A stretch of DNA of 64,000 nucleotides from Luteimonas marina. Its GTDB lineage: Bacteria; Pseudomonadota; Gammaproteobacteria; Xanthomonadales; Xanthomonadaceae. The stretch covers positions 124,001 through 188,000 of the forward strand of contig NZ_VOHK01000002.1 of the NCBI RefSeq assembly GCF_007859325.1, in the 5' to 3' direction. Of this stretch, positions 28,121-36,516 are shown piece after piece. A model generated the notes under the pieces. The model searched no databases, had not been told where the DNA came from, and saw only the letters and a program-made list of their open reading frames with translations. Numbering within the stretch: position 1 is the stretch's first letter; each line of letters opens with the position of its first letter. Made by a program: the position numbers and the translations under genes.

Positions 28121-30193
28121 CTACCTGCGCACCTCCTGCGTATGCGACTGCAGCGCCTCCGCCAGCCCCGGCACGCCCTCGGCGCCGGTCGGCACGGTGA
28201 TGCTGGAGCCGGTGAACTCCTCGCCGATCGGCTGCGCGCGGCCGCCCAGGCACTGCGACAGGAAGCCCTCGGCCACCGCGTTGAAGGCCTTGTTGTTTTC
28301 GGGGCGATGGAAGCCGTGGCCCTCGTCGGGGAACAGCACGTAGGTGACCGGGATGTCCTTGGCGGTCATCGCGTTGACGATCTGGTCGCTCTCGTCCTGC
28401 TTCACTCGCGGGTCGTTGGCGCCCTGGCCGATCAGCAGCGGCTTCTTGATGGCGTCGACGCGGGTCAGCGGCGAGCGCTCGGTCAGCCAGGCCTTGCCTT
28501 CCTCGGTGCGCGGATCGCCCATGCGCCGCGCAAGCTGTTCGAAGAAGCTGGCCCAGTACGGCGGCACCGTTGACAGCAGGGTGTTGAGGTTGGCCGGGCC
28601 GACGATGTCGACGCCGCAGGCGAACGCGTCCGGGGTGAACGTCAGGCCGACCAGGGTGGCGTAACCGCCGTAGCTGCCGCCCATGATCGCGACCTTGTCC
28701 TGGGTGGTGACGCCCTGCTGCACCGCCCACTGCACGCCGTCGATCAGGTCGTCGTGCATCTTGCCGGCCCATTCGCCGTCGCCGGCGTTGGTGAACGCCT
28801 TGCCGAAGCCGGTGGAGCCGCGGAAGTTGACGCTCAGTACCGCGTAGCCGCGGTTGGCCAGCCACTGGTCGTAGCTGCTGTAGCCGTAGGCGTCGCGGCC
28901 CCAGGGGCCGCCGTGCACCAGCAGCACCATCGGCACCGGCTTGTCGGCCTTGCCGTCGCCGTCGGCGTCGGCATGCGCGGGCAGGGTCAGGTAGCTGACC
29001 AGGGTCTTGCCGTCGCGCGAGGTGATTTCCAGCGGCCACATCGGCACCAGCGGCTTGTTCTCCAGCGCGGGGCGGCCGGAGAACATGCGGCTCAGCTGGC
29101 CGCCGTCGCCGCGGTCGTAGCGGTAGTACTCGACCGGCGACTCGGCGGCCGAGTAGGCGACGATCCAGGTCCTGTCGTCGAGCGTGCGGGTGTTGATCGA
29201 GGCTTCGCCCGGGCCGATCGCGGCAAGCTTGTCGAGGTCGGCCTTGATGCTGTCGTCGAGCACCGCCCATTCCTCGCGCAGGTAGTTCACCGCCACCGCC
29301 TGCACCTGGCCGGTCGCCGGGTCGGCGAGGCCGCCGCCGATGTCGGCGCGCGCGTCCTCGTGCAGCAGGGTCTTCGCGCCGGTGGCGGTGTCGACGGCAA
29401 ACAGCGCCGCAGTGTCGCGGCCGCGCGAGTCGCGCATGTAGAGCGTGCCGCCGTCCTTGGTGAGGCCGGCGAAGCCGGTGCCCATGCCGTCCTCGAACGG
29501 GATCTCGTCGTACTTCTCCCAGCCCTCGCCCGCGCGACGCAGCAGGTCCTCGCCGCCGTCCGGGCGCGAACGCGAGGCGAAGCGCAGCGTGTAGTCGGCG
29601 TCGGCCACGTAGCCGGCGATCTCCTGCGTGTTGCGCTCGACCAGGCTGCGTTCGCCGCTGGCCAGGTCGACCCGGTACAGGTCGTGCCACTTCGGGTCGC
29701 GGTCGTTCATGCCGACCAGGATCGCGTCCGGATGCCGGTCGCTGACGCCGACGACCTGGGCCGTGGTCTTCTCGTACGGCGTCAGGTCGCGGCTCTCGCC
29801 GGTGGCGAGGTCGACCGCATGGAGGTGGAAGTCCTCGTCGCCGCCGCTGTCGCGCAGGTACAGGACGGTTTCGGGCCGGTAGGACCAGAAATAGTTGCGG
29901 ATGCCGCGCGCAGTGTCGCGGGTGACCGCCTTCGCCTGCGACAGGTCGTCGGCCGGCGCGACCCAGACGTTGATGGTGCCGTCGAGCGGCGCGATCCAGC
30001 TCAGGTACCTGCCGTCGGGGCTGAGCTGCACGCTGGCGCGCTCGGGATTGCCGAACAGGGCTTCGCGCGGGATCAGTTCGACCTCGTCGATGGAGGCGGG
30101 CGCGGCGACGGCGGTGGACGTGTCGTCCGCGGCCTTGTTTCCGCAGGCGGCGAGGGCGAGGGTGACGGCGGATGCGAGCAGAAGACGGCGCAT
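28121..30193 (-). CDS. S9 family prolyl oligopeptidase-type peptidase, lipoprotein
   Basis: 690 residues. Lipobox LALAACGNK marks an envelope lipoprotein. The N-terminal half is a beta-propeller (WD40-like TolB repeats); the C-terminal alpha/beta hydrolase carries nucleophile Ser507 in GGSYGGY, an Asp in the LLIGQGANDPRV segment and His in PDEGHGFHRPEN. It is of the dipeptidyl/acylaminoacyl peptidase type common in Xanthomonadaceae. ATG at 30193 has GGAG upstream and a -10-like TATCCT (30227-30222); the upstream extension is rejected. Confidence 0.93.
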   Translation of the reverse strand: MRRLLLASAVTLALAACGNKAADDTSTAVAAPASIDEVELIPREALFGNPERASVQLSPDGRYLSWIAPLDGTINVWVAPADDLSQAKAVTRDTARGIRNYFWSYRPETVLYLRDSGGDEDFHLHAVDLATGESRDLTPYEKTTAQVVGVSDRHPDAILVGMNDRDPKWHDLYRVDLASGERSLVERNTQEIAGYVADADYTLRFASRSRPDGGEDLLRRAGEGWEKYDEIPFEDGMGTGFAGLTKDGGTLYMRDSRGRDTAALFAVDTATGAKTLLHEDARADIGGGLADPATGQVQAVAVNYLREEWAVLDDSIKADLDKLAAIGPGEASINTRTLDDRTWIVAYSAAESPVEYYRYDRGDGGQLSRMFSGRPALENKPLVPMWPLEITSRDGKTLVSYLTLPAHADADGDGKADKPVPMVLLVHGGPWGRDAYGYSSYDQWLANRGYAVLSVNFRGSTGFGKAFTNAGDGEWAGKMHDDLIDGVQWAVQQGVTTQDKVAIMGGSYGGYATLVGLTFTPDAFACGVDIVGPANLNTLLSTVPPYWASFFEQLARRMGDPRTEEGKAWLTERSPLTRVDAIKKPLLIGQGANDPRVKQDESDQIVNAMTAKDIPVTYVLFPDEGHGFHRPENNKAFNAVAEGFLSQCLGGRAQPIGEEFTGSSITVPTGAEGVPGLAEALQSHTQEVRR

Positions 30194-30323
30194 GGGCGTT
30201 TCCAGGGAGACAGGATCCCTGAGGATACGGCGGAAGCCGGGGCGGTTGCGCCGGCCGATGGGCATGGATGGGCCTCCAAACCTGCCGGGTGATGCGCCGG
30301 ATCGAGCCGGGCATCCCGCCGGC

Positions 30324-31838
30324 TCACGCGGCCTGCAGGTCGCCGCCGCGGTCGGCCTGGCGGTAGCCCAGCGCCTCGGTCAGGTGCGCGGTGGCGATGT
30401 GCGGGCTGTCGGCGAGGTCGGCGATGGTGCGCGCGACGCGCAGGATGCGGTGCATCGAGCGGGCCGACAGCTGCAGCGCATCGATCGCGCGTTCGAGCAG
30501 GGCCTGGTCGCGCTCCCCCAGCCGGCACCACGCCATCGTTTCGGACTGCGTCAGCTGCGCGTTGGGGCGGCCGGCACGCTGGTGCTGGATCGTGCGTGCG
30601 CGCACCACGCGCTCGCGGATCGCGGCGCTGGATTCGCCCTCGGGCGCGTCGGGGCGCAGCTCCGAGGGCGGCAGCCGCGGCACCTCGACGTGCAGGTCGA
30701 TGCGGTCGAGCAGCGGGCCGGAGATGCGCGCGCGGTAGCGGCGGATCGCGTCGGCGTGGCAGCGGCAGCGGCCGGAGGCATCGCCGGCCCAGCCGCAGGG
30801 GCAGGGATTCATCGCCGCGACCAGCTGGAACCGCGCCGGGAACTCGCTCTGCCGCGCCGCGCGCGAGATCGTGACCACGCCTGACTCCAGCGGCTCGCGC
30901 AGCACTTCCAGCGCGCGCCGTTCCCATTCCGGCAACTCGTCGAGGAACAGCACGCCGTTGTGCGCCAGCGAGATCTCGCCCGGCCGCGGCTCGCCGCCGC
31001 CGCCGACCAGCGCGACCGCGCTCGCGGTGTGGTGCGGCGCGCGGAACGGGCGCTGGCGCCAGCAGGCGGGATCGAGGCCGCGGCCGCTGACCGAGGCGAT
31101 CGCGGCGGTTTCCAGCGCCTCGGCTTCATCGGCTTCCGGCAGCAGCCCGGGCAGGCGCGAGGCGAGCAGGGTCTTGCCGCAGCCGGGCGGGCCCACGAGC
31201 AGCAGGTGGTGGCCGCCGCTGGCGGCGATCTCCAGCGCGCGGCGCGCCTGCGCCTGTCCGCGCACGTCGCGCATGTCGGGGCCGTCGCCGGGCCGCTGCG
31301 GCGGCGCGACCGCGGCGGGCAGGGTCTTGCGGCCGGCCAGCTGCGCGCAGACCTCGAGCAGGGTGCGCGCGGTGACCGCCTCCAGGCCCGTGGCCAGGGC
31401 GGCCTCGGCGCCGTTGGCCTCCGGCACCACCAGCCGGCGCCCGGAGCGGGCCGCCGCCAGCGCCGCGGGCAGCACGCCGTCGACCGGCCGCAGCTCGCCG
31501 GTCAGGCCGAGCTCGCCGATGAATTCGCAGTCGTGCAGGGTCTCGCGCGGGATCTGCCCGCTGGCGGCGAGGATGCCCAGCGCGATCGGCAGGTCGAAGC
31601 GGCCGCCGCCCTTGGGCAGGTCGGCCGGCGCAAGGTTCACGGTGATGCGGCGCGTGGGGAATTCGAACTGGGCGCACTGGATCGCGGCGCGTACGCGGTC
31701 CTTGGCCTCGCGCACCGCCGCTTCCGGCAGGCCGACGATCGACATCGACGGCAGCCCGCCGCCCAGGTGCACTTCCACCTTCACCGCGGGTGCGCGCACG
31801 CCGGCGCGCGCGCGTCCATGCACGAGCGCAAGACCCAT
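30324..31838 (-). CDS. comM: YifB/ComM-family Mg-chelatase-like AAA ATPase
   Basis: 504 residues. It opens with an S5/Lon-like domain (MGLALVHGRARAGVRAPAV...), followed by the AAA+ Mg-chelatase domain with Walker A LLLVGPPGCGKTLLASRL (~210), Walker B LFLDELPEW and a C-terminal Mg_chelatase_C zinc-type segment (AMNPCPCGWAG). ComM is a DNA helicase that promotes branch migration during natural transformation. It follows ubiK by 10 bp on the same strand, so the two are probably co-transcribed. Confidence 0.93.
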   Translation of the reverse strand: MGLALVHGRARAGVRAPAVKVEVHLGGGLPSMSIVGLPEAAVREAKDRVRAAIQCAQFEFPTRRITVNLAPADLPKGGGRFDLPIALGILAASGQIPRETLHDCEFIGELGLTGELRPVDGVLPAALAAARSGRRLVVPEANGAEAALATGLEAVTARTLLEVCAQLAGRKTLPAAVAPPQRPGDGPDMRDVRGQAQARRALEIAASGGHHLLLVGPPGCGKTLLASRLPGLLPEADEAEALETAAIASVSGRGLDPACWRQRPFRAPHHTASAVALVGGGGEPRPGEISLAHNGVLFLDELPEWERRALEVLREPLESGVVTISRAARQSEFPARFQLVAAMNPCPCGWAGDASGRCRCHADAIRRYRARISGPLLDRIDLHVEVPRLPPSELRPDAPEGESSAAIRERVVRARTIQHQRAGRPNAQLTQSETMAWCRLGERDQALLERAIDALQLSARSMHRILRVARTIADLADSPHIATAHLTEALGYRQADRGGDLQAA

Positions 31839-31848
31839 GGCGGAAAAC

Positions 31849-32133
31849 TCAGTGGGTCGGCTTGCCGGGACTGCCGCCGTCGGCGGCCAGACGCGCCTCG
31901 AGTTCGGCGACCACGCCCTGCAGCTGCTCCAGCTTCTCGCGCGTGCGCAGCAGCACCGCGCGCTGCACGTCGAACTCCTCGCGCGTGACCAGGTCGAGCT
32001 TGCCCAGGCCCGACTGCAGCACCGCCCGGAAGTTCTCCTGCAGCTCCTCGCGGCTCTCGCGCAGGCCGGGCGGCACCAGGCCGCTGAGGCGGCGGGCGAG
32101 GTCGTCGATGTGGTTGAGGTCGATCACATGCAT
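31849..32133 (-). CDS. ubiK: Ubiquinone biosynthesis accessory factor UbiK
   Basis: 94 residues of the BMFP/UbiK (YqiC) family: N-terminal amphipathic helix (IDDLARRLSGLVPPGLRESREELQENF) and a C-terminal coiled coil (REEFDVQRAVLLRTREKLEQL). UbiK binds UbiJ and lipids and helps O2-dependent ubiquinone synthesis. The ATG at 32133 (MHVIDLNHIDD) matches the usual N-terminus; a longer ORF to 32229 is rejected. It is divergent from the P-II gene across 158 bp. Confidence 0.92.
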   Translation of the reverse strand: MHVIDLNHIDDLARRLSGLVPPGLRESREELQENFRAVLQSGLGKLDLVTREEFDVQRAVLLRTREKLEQLQGVVAELEARLAADGGSPGKPTH

Positions 32134-32232
32134 GCTCCATCCGGGACTGCGTCCAGCTTCGCCCGCCCGCCGCGACGGTGCAGTCGGCGGCGGGCGCGGC
32201 CGGCTGTAGGAAAACCCCGACCCCGGCAAGGG

Positions 32233-32238
32233 TATGCT
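32233..32238 (+). promoter_or_regulatory. -10-like TATGCT before the P-II gene
   Basis: TATGCT lies 53 bases upstream of the P-II start. I see no sigma-54 GG-N10-GC element in the gap, so nitrogen-limitation control via NtrC is not supported here. Confidence 0.3.
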
Positions 32239-32264
32239 AGCGCGGTGCCGCGAAAGGGCGGTGA

Positions 32265-32630
<366 letters not shown>

Positions 32631-32680
32631 GCGCCGGGCCGCCGTCGTGCCCGCCCGCGGCGCGGATCGTCGCGTCGCGC

Positions 32681-33475
32681 ATGACTGACATTTCATTCGG
32701 GCTGCATGCCGACAGCGATGCGGGCACCGAAGGGTTCGTCGCTGAATTCCGTCGGTGGAGGGACGGCGAGCGATCCTCGAAATGGCCGGTCATCGCGTGC
32801 GCGCTCGTGCATGGCGTGCGTTGTGCCGCATACGAGGATTGGCTCGATGGCTATCGGCAGCGTTTTTTCGCCAATGGCGGAACCTGCCGGACCTGGCCGG
32901 CCCAAGGTTTGCCGGCCCACGATCGCGACGCGGTTCGCAGGCGACTGGACGCCATCGACCGCTGCGGCTGGTGCCCGGAAGATGCCGATCCGCTCTCGCT
33001 GGTGGAGGCCGATCCGGAGGCGGTCGGACCGGCGTCGCGGTTTCTCCGCGAATTGCCAGGGGATGTCGCTGGCGACGTGGTGGTCAGGGCGCCGATGTTC
33101 TGGGCGTGGGGATGGGCGGACGCGCTGTTTGCCGACTGTGCGGCGCTGGAGGCATGGGCGCGAAGCGAAGGATGGTTGCTCGGCCGGGACAGCGCCACTG
33201 CGGCCGACCTGCTGGCGTTGTTCGATTTCGGCGAACTGAAGGCGATGGCCGGCCGTTGCGGCATCGCCCCGCCGCGTTCGGTCGCGAGAACGCGGGAACT
33301 GCTGGCGCACCATCCTGAAGTAACGCGCGACGCGCTGTTGCGCAGGGTGGAAGACCGCTTCGGCCCGCGCGAACTGGTGCGGATCGAAATCCCGGCCGGA
33401 ACCTCCGCAAGCACGTTGATGCTGGCCCGTGCCTATGCCCGCGGGCTGGTGTGCTACCTGGGGGAGCCGCCATAG
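32681..33475 (+). CDS. Hypothetical protein, no recognised family
   Basis: 264 residues, soluble, rich in Trp, Ala and Asp/Glu, with several Cys near the middle (GGTCRTWPAQ, DRCGWCPED). No signal peptide, membrane helix or familiar motif. The ATG at 32681 follows the P-II gene by 50 bp on the same strand. The codon use is slightly less G/C-biased than the neighbours. Its TAG stop lies inside a 24-bp inverted repeat, so the original C-terminus may have differed. Possible lineage-specific gene. Confidence 0.6.
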   Translation: MTDISFGLHADSDAGTEGFVAEFRRWRDGERSSKWPVIACALVHGVRCAAYEDWLDGYRQRFFANGGTCRTWPAQGLPAHDRDAVRRRLDAIDRCGWCPEDADPLSLVEADPEAVGPASRFLRELPGDVAGDVVVRAPMFWAWGWADALFADCAALEAWARSEGWLLGRDSATAADLLALFDFGELKAMAGRCGIAPPRSVARTRELLAHHPEVTRDALLRRVEDRFGPRELVRIEIPAGTSASTLMLARAYARGLVCYLGEPP

Positions 33476-33535
33476 GGCGGGCCTCGGCCCGCCGCGCATC
33501 GCCACGATTCCCGGCGGGCCGAGGCCCGCCCTATG
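33471..33535. repeat. Perfect 24-bp inverted repeat supplying both flanking stop codons
   Basis: Arms 33471-33494 (CATAGGGCGGGCCTCGGCCC start) and 33512-33535 are exact reverse complements with a 17-bp spacer. The outer CATAG of each arm provides the TAG stop of the 32681 gene and, on the other strand, the TAG stop of speE. Confidence 0.9.
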
Positions 33536-34376
33536 CGAGGGCTTCGGAGACGAAGGGGGGGAGGGATTGCGCGCCCTTGTGGATGTCGGCGCTGTAGTAC
33601 TTCGTGGCGAAGTCCTTGGCGCGCGCATCGGCTTCGCGGAAATCGAAGCCCTGGCCCTTGCGCGCCAGGGTGCAGCTCCACCAGCCGGTCGGGTAGCAGG
33701 GCTGCGGGAACGGCAGGGTCTGGAAGGTGGTGAAGCCGGCCTTGCCCATCTCCGCGCGCATTTCCTTGATGAGGTCGAGCAGCACCAGCGGCGATTCCGA
33801 CTGCTGCACCAGGATGCCGTCGTCCTTGAGCGCGCGGAAGCAGCTTTCGAAGAAGGCCTTGTTGAACAGGCCCTCGGCCGGACCGACCGGGTCGGTCGAG
33901 TCCACGATCACCACGTCGAGGCTGCCGGGCGCGGCGTTCTTCATCCAGGCGATGCCGTCGTCGAACAGCACTTCGGCGCGCGGGTCGCCGTTGGACTCGC
34001 ACAGTTCGGGGAAATACTTCTCCGCCATGCGCGTGACCTGCTCGTCGATGTCGCACTGCACGGCCTTCGCCACGCCCGGATGGCGCAGCACCTCGCGCAG
34101 CGTGCCGCAGTCGCCGCCGCCGATGATGACCACGTTCTTCGGGTCCGGGTGCGTGAACAGCGCCGGGTGCGACATCATCTCGTGGTAGAGGAAGTTGTCG
34201 CGCGTGGTGACCATCATCGCGCCGTCGATCAGCATGACGTTGCCCCAGTCGGTCGACGCGTAGATCTCGATCTTCTGGAACGGCGACTGCACTTCGTCGA
34301 GCTTGCGCTTGATGCGGAAGCCGATCGACGAGCCGGCGGGGTCGAAGTTCTCGTGCAGCCAGTCGCTGGCGGTCAT
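33531..34376 (-). CDS. speE: Spermidine synthase SpeE
   Basis: 281 residues. It transfers aminopropyl from decarboxylated SAM to putrescine in the cytoplasm. Visible motifs: VVIIGGGDCGTLREVLRHP (SAM-loop), VVIVDSTDPVGPAEGLF with the catalytic Asp, and QSESPLV. Length and N-terminal WLHENF match the family. The GGGDCG loop has Cys where many homologues have Gly, which is tolerated. speA lies 2.1 kb away with an M48 protease gene between them. -10-like TACAAT at 34430-34425. Confidence 0.95.
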   Translation of the reverse strand: MTASDWLHENFDPAGSSIGFRIKRKLDEVQSPFQKIEIYASTDWGNVMLIDGAMMVTTRDNFLYHEMMSHPALFTHPDPKNVVIIGGGDCGTLREVLRHPGVAKAVQCDIDEQVTRMAEKYFPELCESNGDPRAEVLFDDGIAWMKNAAPGSLDVVIVDSTDPVGPAEGLFNKAFFESCFRALKDDGILVQQSESPLVLLDLIKEMRAEMGKAGFTTFQTLPFPQPCYPTGWWSCTLARKGQGFDFREADARAKDFATKYYSADIHKGAQSLPPFVSEALA

Positions 34377-34476
34377 GGCAGGGCGGTCCTGTGGGTCGGG
34401 GAAGGGTATCGCGACGCGGCGCGCATTGTAGCGAAGCGCGATGACGGTTCTGTCGCTTCCGGCAGGCGTGTCGTAG

Positions 34477-34583
34477 ACGTCATCCCGGCGAAAGCCGGGA
34501 TCCATTTGCGTCGTGGCTTCGTTCCTCCATTGCAAAACGAGGATCAAGATCAAGATGGATCCCGGCTTTCGCCGGGATGACGT
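34477..34583. repeat. REP-like inverted repeat pair in a divergent gap
   Basis: Arms 34477-34505 and 34555-34583 are perfect 29-bp reverse complements (CGTCATCCCGGCGAAAGCCG type). Unlike most copies it sits between divergent genes, speE and the M48 peptidase, upstream of a -10-like TAGGAT at 34604-34609. Confidence 0.88.
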
Positions 34584-34633
34584 TCAATCCGGAGACGGTG
34601 GGCTAGGATGGCCGCGGACACGCGGGGACGGGC

Positions 34634-36466
34634 ATGACGGCGCAGGAGACCGACCGGGAGCGGGTGCGGCGGCTGGAAGCGGAGGCGCGCGACGCGCCGG
34701 GCCGCTACCGGCTGCGGCTGGTGGCGATGGCGCTGCTGGGCTACGGCGTGGTGCTTGGCCTGCTGCTGCTGGCGCTGGCGCCGTTCGCGCTGGTGGGCGT
34801 GCACCTGTTCGTCAACGGCGCCTCGCTCGCGCCGCAGCACGTGCTCGTGCTGGTGCTGCCGGCCGCGGTCGCGGCGGTGGTGCTGCGCACGCTGTGGGTG
34901 CGCTTCGATCCGCCCGCCGGCCACGCACTGGCGCCGGACGAGGCGCCGCAGCTGCAGGCCGAGGTCGAGCGGTTGCGGCGCGAGACCGGCGCGCCGCCGC
35001 TCGACGGCATCCTCGTCGACGAGGACTTCAACGCCAAGGCCGCCAGCGTGCCGCGCGCGCTCGGCCTGCTCGGGCACCGGCACTACCTCGTGCTCGGGCT
35101 GCCGCTGATGCGGGTGCTCGACCGCGACGAGCTGGCGTCGGTGATCGCGCACGAGTTCGGCCACTTCGGCGCGCACGACGGCCGCTTCGCCGCCTGGGTG
35201 TACCTCTCGCGCGGCACCTGGTACCGCCTGCGCGACGGCATGGCCCACCACGATTTCTCGTTCGCGTGGCTGCTGGCGAGGTTCTACGCCTGGTTCGCGC
35301 CGCGCTTCGACGTCTGCAGCCGCGCGCTCACGCGCCGCCATGAGTATGCGGCCGATGCCGTCGCCGCGCGCGCCGCGGGCCGGGTGGCGACCGCGGATGC
35401 GCTGGTCCGCGTCGAGGTCGCGGCGCGGCGCCTGCACGCCCGCCATTGGCCCGGCGTCTGGGCGCGCGCGCGGACGCAGCGGCATCCGCCGGCGCAGGGG
35501 CTGGCGCGGCTGGCGCAGGCCACGCAGGGCAACGACGTCGATCTCGACCGCCTGCTCAGGCTTGCCGCGCGCGAGCACGATCCGCTCGACACCCACCCCT
35601 CGCTGCCGCAGCGGCTGGAGGCACTGCAGGCGACCGCGCGGCTGCGGCCCGCCGGCGAATCCTCGGCGGCGCTGCTCGGCCCGCTGCAGGACACGCTGGA
35701 ACGCCGCCTCGACGAGGCCTGGCGCGAGGCGATCCGCGGCCACTGGGAGGCGCTGCACGAGGCCGCGGCGAACGATCGCGCACGGCTGGCGGAACTCGAC
35801 GCGCTGGGCGCGCCGACGCCGGAACAGCTGGCCGAACACGCACTGCTGGTGGAGCAGGTGCGCATCGACTTCGACCCGCTGCCGCTGTACGAGCGCGCGC
35901 TGGCCGCGGACCCCGATCGCGTGCTGGCGCTGTTCCGCGCCGGCCTGCTGCAGCTGCGCCGTGGCGACGCGACGGCCGGCGGCGCGCGCCTGCGCCGCGC
36001 GGTGGAACTCGACCCGGGCGCCGCGCGGCCGGCGGTCGAGGAGCTGGGCGCACTCGCGACCGATCCCGATCTGGACGCCGCCACGTTCGCCGCGATCGAG
36101 CGCCTGCGCGAGGCGCTGTCGCCACAGGCCGCGTCCGACGACGCGGCGCCGGGCGAGGACGCGCTGCTGCCGCACGACCTCGACGCCGACGCGCTGCACC
36201 GACTCGTGCGCAAGCTGGCCTGCGAGGAGCGGATCGCCCGCGCGTGGATCGCCCGCAGGCGCACGGCCCTGCGCGAAGCGCCGGCGCACTACCTGGTCCT
36301 GCTCGACTGGCGCGGCTCGGTGGCCAGCGAGGCCCCGGGCCTGAAGCCGCTGGCCGAGACCCTCGGCGGCGGCCACACCCTGTTCACCGCCAGCCACCAG
36401 CGCAGGCTCGCGCAGCAGGTGCGCGCGGTCTGCGGCGAACCGGTCTACCGCAAGCGCGGGCGCTGA
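34634..36466 (+). CDS. M48-family zinc metallopeptidase, membrane anchored
   Basis: 610 residues. Two membrane helices (~29-56 and ~68-90) precede the M48 catalytic domain with HEFGH (His173, Glu174, His177) and the third zinc ligand Glu237 in RRHEYAADAVAA. The C-terminal ~300 residues are helical and Ala/Arg/Leu-rich with TPR-like repeats (LAADPDRVLALFRAGLLQLR). This matches the CAAX-protease/HtpX-like group with long C-terminal extensions; targets may be membrane or periplasmic proteins. ATG at 34634 is the only start that keeps the first helix. Confidence 0.88.
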   Translation: MTAQETDRERVRRLEAEARDAPGRYRLRLVAMALLGYGVVLGLLLLALAPFALVGVHLFVNGASLAPQHVLVLVLPAAVAAVVLRTLWVRFDPPAGHALAPDEAPQLQAEVERLRRETGAPPLDGILVDEDFNAKAASVPRALGLLGHRHYLVLGLPLMRVLDRDELASVIAHEFGHFGAHDGRFAAWVYLSRGTWYRLRDGMAHHDFSFAWLLARFYAWFAPRFDVCSRALTRRHEYAADAVAARAAGRVATADALVRVEVAARRLHARHWPGVWARARTQRHPPAQGLARLAQATQGNDVDLDRLLRLAAREHDPLDTHPSLPQRLEALQATARLRPAGESSAALLGPLQDTLERRLDEAWREAIRGHWEALHEAAANDRARLAELDALGAPTPEQLAEHALLVEQVRIDFDPLPLYERALAADPDRVLALFRAGLLQLRRGDATAGGARLRRAVELDPGAARPAVEELGALATDPDLDAATFAAIERLREALSPQAASDDAAPGEDALLPHDLDADALHRLVRKLACEERIARAWIARRRTALREAPAHYLVLLDWRGSVASEAPGLKPLAETLGGGHTLFTASHQRRLAQQVRAVCGEPVYRKRGR

Positions 36467-36477
36467 CCGGCAGGCCC

Positions 36478-36483
36478 TAGAAT
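36478..36483 (+). promoter_or_regulatory. -10-like TAGAAT before speA
   Basis: TAGAAT lies 33 bases upstream of the speA ATG and 11 bases after the M48 gene stop. No clear -35 is seen. Confidence 0.35.
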
Positions 36484-36516
36484 GTGCAGCACGCCCCCGC
36501 CCCCGGACGCCCGCCG

